From: an uncultured bacterium
GTDB taxonomy: Bacteria; Acidobacteriota; UBA890
Assembly: GCA_937922775.1 (NCBI GenBank)
Contig: CALAKE010000155.1
Coordinates: 1 to 5,879 of the forward strand
DNA length: 5,879 bases
Direction: 5' to 3'
Shown here: positions 5,267 through 5,879 of the stretch, in pieces
How positions within the stretch are numbered: the first letter of the stretch is position 1
Layout of the letters: every line of letters begins with the position of its first letter
Translations under genes and position numbers: made by a program
The notes under the pieces: generated by a model
What the model was told of the DNA's origin: nothing
What the model saw: only the letters and a program-made list of their open reading frames with translations
Database searches by the model: none

Positions 5267-5879
5267 CTATCTTTCCTCGCGCACCCACGGCTCCCAATCC
5301 ATACCGCGAATGTACTTCTCCATCCAGCGGGTTTCCTCGACGTGGAGAACCCGCAGGAGGCGCGGCTCGCGAACGCCGTGCTGCTGGCGCGGGAACTTGA
5401 TAAATCGCGTTGGCACGCCGCGGTCACGCAATGCCGTGAAGAACATCAGGCTCTGCCCGACGCTGCTCGTGGTGTCCTCGCCGCCGTGCAAAATGAGCGA
5501 CGGCGTCGTGACATCGCCCACATGGGTCAGCGACGAACGCTGCATCCACTCATCGAGATTTTCCCAGTGGGAGCCGCCGATATACCACAGCGTCACATCG
5601 AAGTTGAAGCCCGGCCCTGTCTCTGCAACCCAGCTTCCCACCATGGCGCCGATCGACGCCGCCTTGAAGCGGTTCGTTTGAGTCACCACCCAGCTACTGA
5701 GCACGCCGCCCCAGCTCCAGCCTCGAACGCCGAGCTGATCGGGATCAGCAATACCCATTTCGATCACGTGGTCGACCCCCGACATGAGGTCTTCGTACTC
5801 GCCGCCACCGACATCGCCCATCAGGCCGCGCAGCAGCTCGTCACCATAGGCACTCGAGCCGCGGACATTCGGCCCCAAC
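5267..5879 (-). CDS. S9 family (prolyl oligopeptidase-like) peptidase, C-terminal part only
   Basis: The last ~204 residues of an alpha/beta-hydrolase peptidase of family S9; the N-terminal propeller part and the start lie beyond the right edge. The fragment enters with GPNVRGSSAYG, the conserved PNxRGSxGYG strand. The nucleophile elbow is GWSWGG, with Ser encoded at 5714-5716. The acid is the Asp of LHGGEDTTSSVGQS (codon near 5474-5476), and the base is the His of FPRQQHG (codon near 5378-5380), so the catalytic triad is complete and in S9 order. Family members are dipeptidyl peptidase, acylaminoacyl peptidase or oligopeptidase types, often exported in this kind of bacterium; the signal region cannot be seen. 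The first readable codon is TTG but it is internal, not a start. The gene ends at TAG 5267 and is followed, after a gap with two hairpins, by the co-directional PLP-enzyme gene. Confidence 0.9.
   Translation of the reverse strand, partial: LGPNVRGSSAYGDELLRGLMGDVGGGEYEDLMSGVDHVIEMGIADPDQLGVRGWSWGGVLSSWVVTQTNRFKAASIGAMVGSWVAETGPGFNFDVTLWYIGGSHWENLDEWMQRSSLTHVGDVTTPSLILHGGEDTTSSVGQSLMFFTALRDRGVPTRFIKFPRQQHGVREPRLLRVLHVEETRWMEKYIRGMDWEPWVREER

Noticed and set aside
4332..5681. Long plus-strand open frame of 449 codons
   Set aside because: It lies antisense to the PLP enzyme and the S9 peptidase and runs through the intergenic hairpins. The minus strand carries clear catalytic motifs, and the translation has no recognisable domain. 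It is a GC-rich shadow frame.
1..5879. Mobile elements, CRISPR arrays, tRNA or rRNA genes
   Set aside because: I looked for transposase motifs, regularly spaced repeats and conserved RNA gene patterns and saw none.

Overview
The window is GC-rich, tightly packed bacterial chromosome. The best taxonomic clue is the long MacB/FtsX-type permease at the left edge. It has the architecture and wording of the 'acidobacterial duplicated orphan permease' (ADOP) family, which is abundant in Acidobacteriota and also found in Gemmatimonadota and related soil or sediment lineages. The exported beta-lactamase-fold hydrolase and S9 peptidase fit the same kind of organism. This placement is inferred from gene content, not from a phylogenetic marker.

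Layout from left to right. (1) Positions 1-1438, minus strand: the N-terminal ~479 residues of an ADOP permease, cut by the window edge. (2) Positions 1439-1569: a divergent intergenic region. (3) Positions 1570-2859, plus strand: three small proteins, namely a SnoaL/NTF2-like protein, a single-domain cupin and a COG3603-type ACT-domain protein. The cupin and ACT genes are only 3 bases apart and look translationally coupled. A 123-base gap with an operator-like palindrome precedes the cupin. (4) Positions 2860-2910: a short convergent gap. (5) Positions 2911-5879, minus strand, transcribed right to left: the C-terminal part of an S9 (prolyl oligopeptidase-like) peptidase, a 110-base gap with two perfect hairpins, a fold-type II PLP enzyme of the threonine dehydratase/serine racemase group, and a signal-peptide-bearing serine hydrolase of the beta-lactamase/D-aminopeptidase family. 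The last two overlap by four bases (ATGA).

How the genes may work together. The minus-strand trio (peptidase, hydroxy-amino-acid dehydratase or racemase, exported serine hydrolase) reads as a peptide and amino-acid scavenging set: hydrolases release amino acids and the PLP enzyme deaminates or racemises serine/threonine-type products. The plus-strand cupin/ACT pair may be a small-molecule binding or sensing unit. Both functional readings are inferences from family membership and gene order. I saw no mobile element, CRISPR array, tRNA or rRNA, and no clearly new system. The most distinctive points are the paired hairpins at 5179-5242, the altered SGGN motif of the PLP enzyme, the degenerate cupin motif 1 and the palindrome at 2050-2069. 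No gene-free stretch exceeds about 130 bases.
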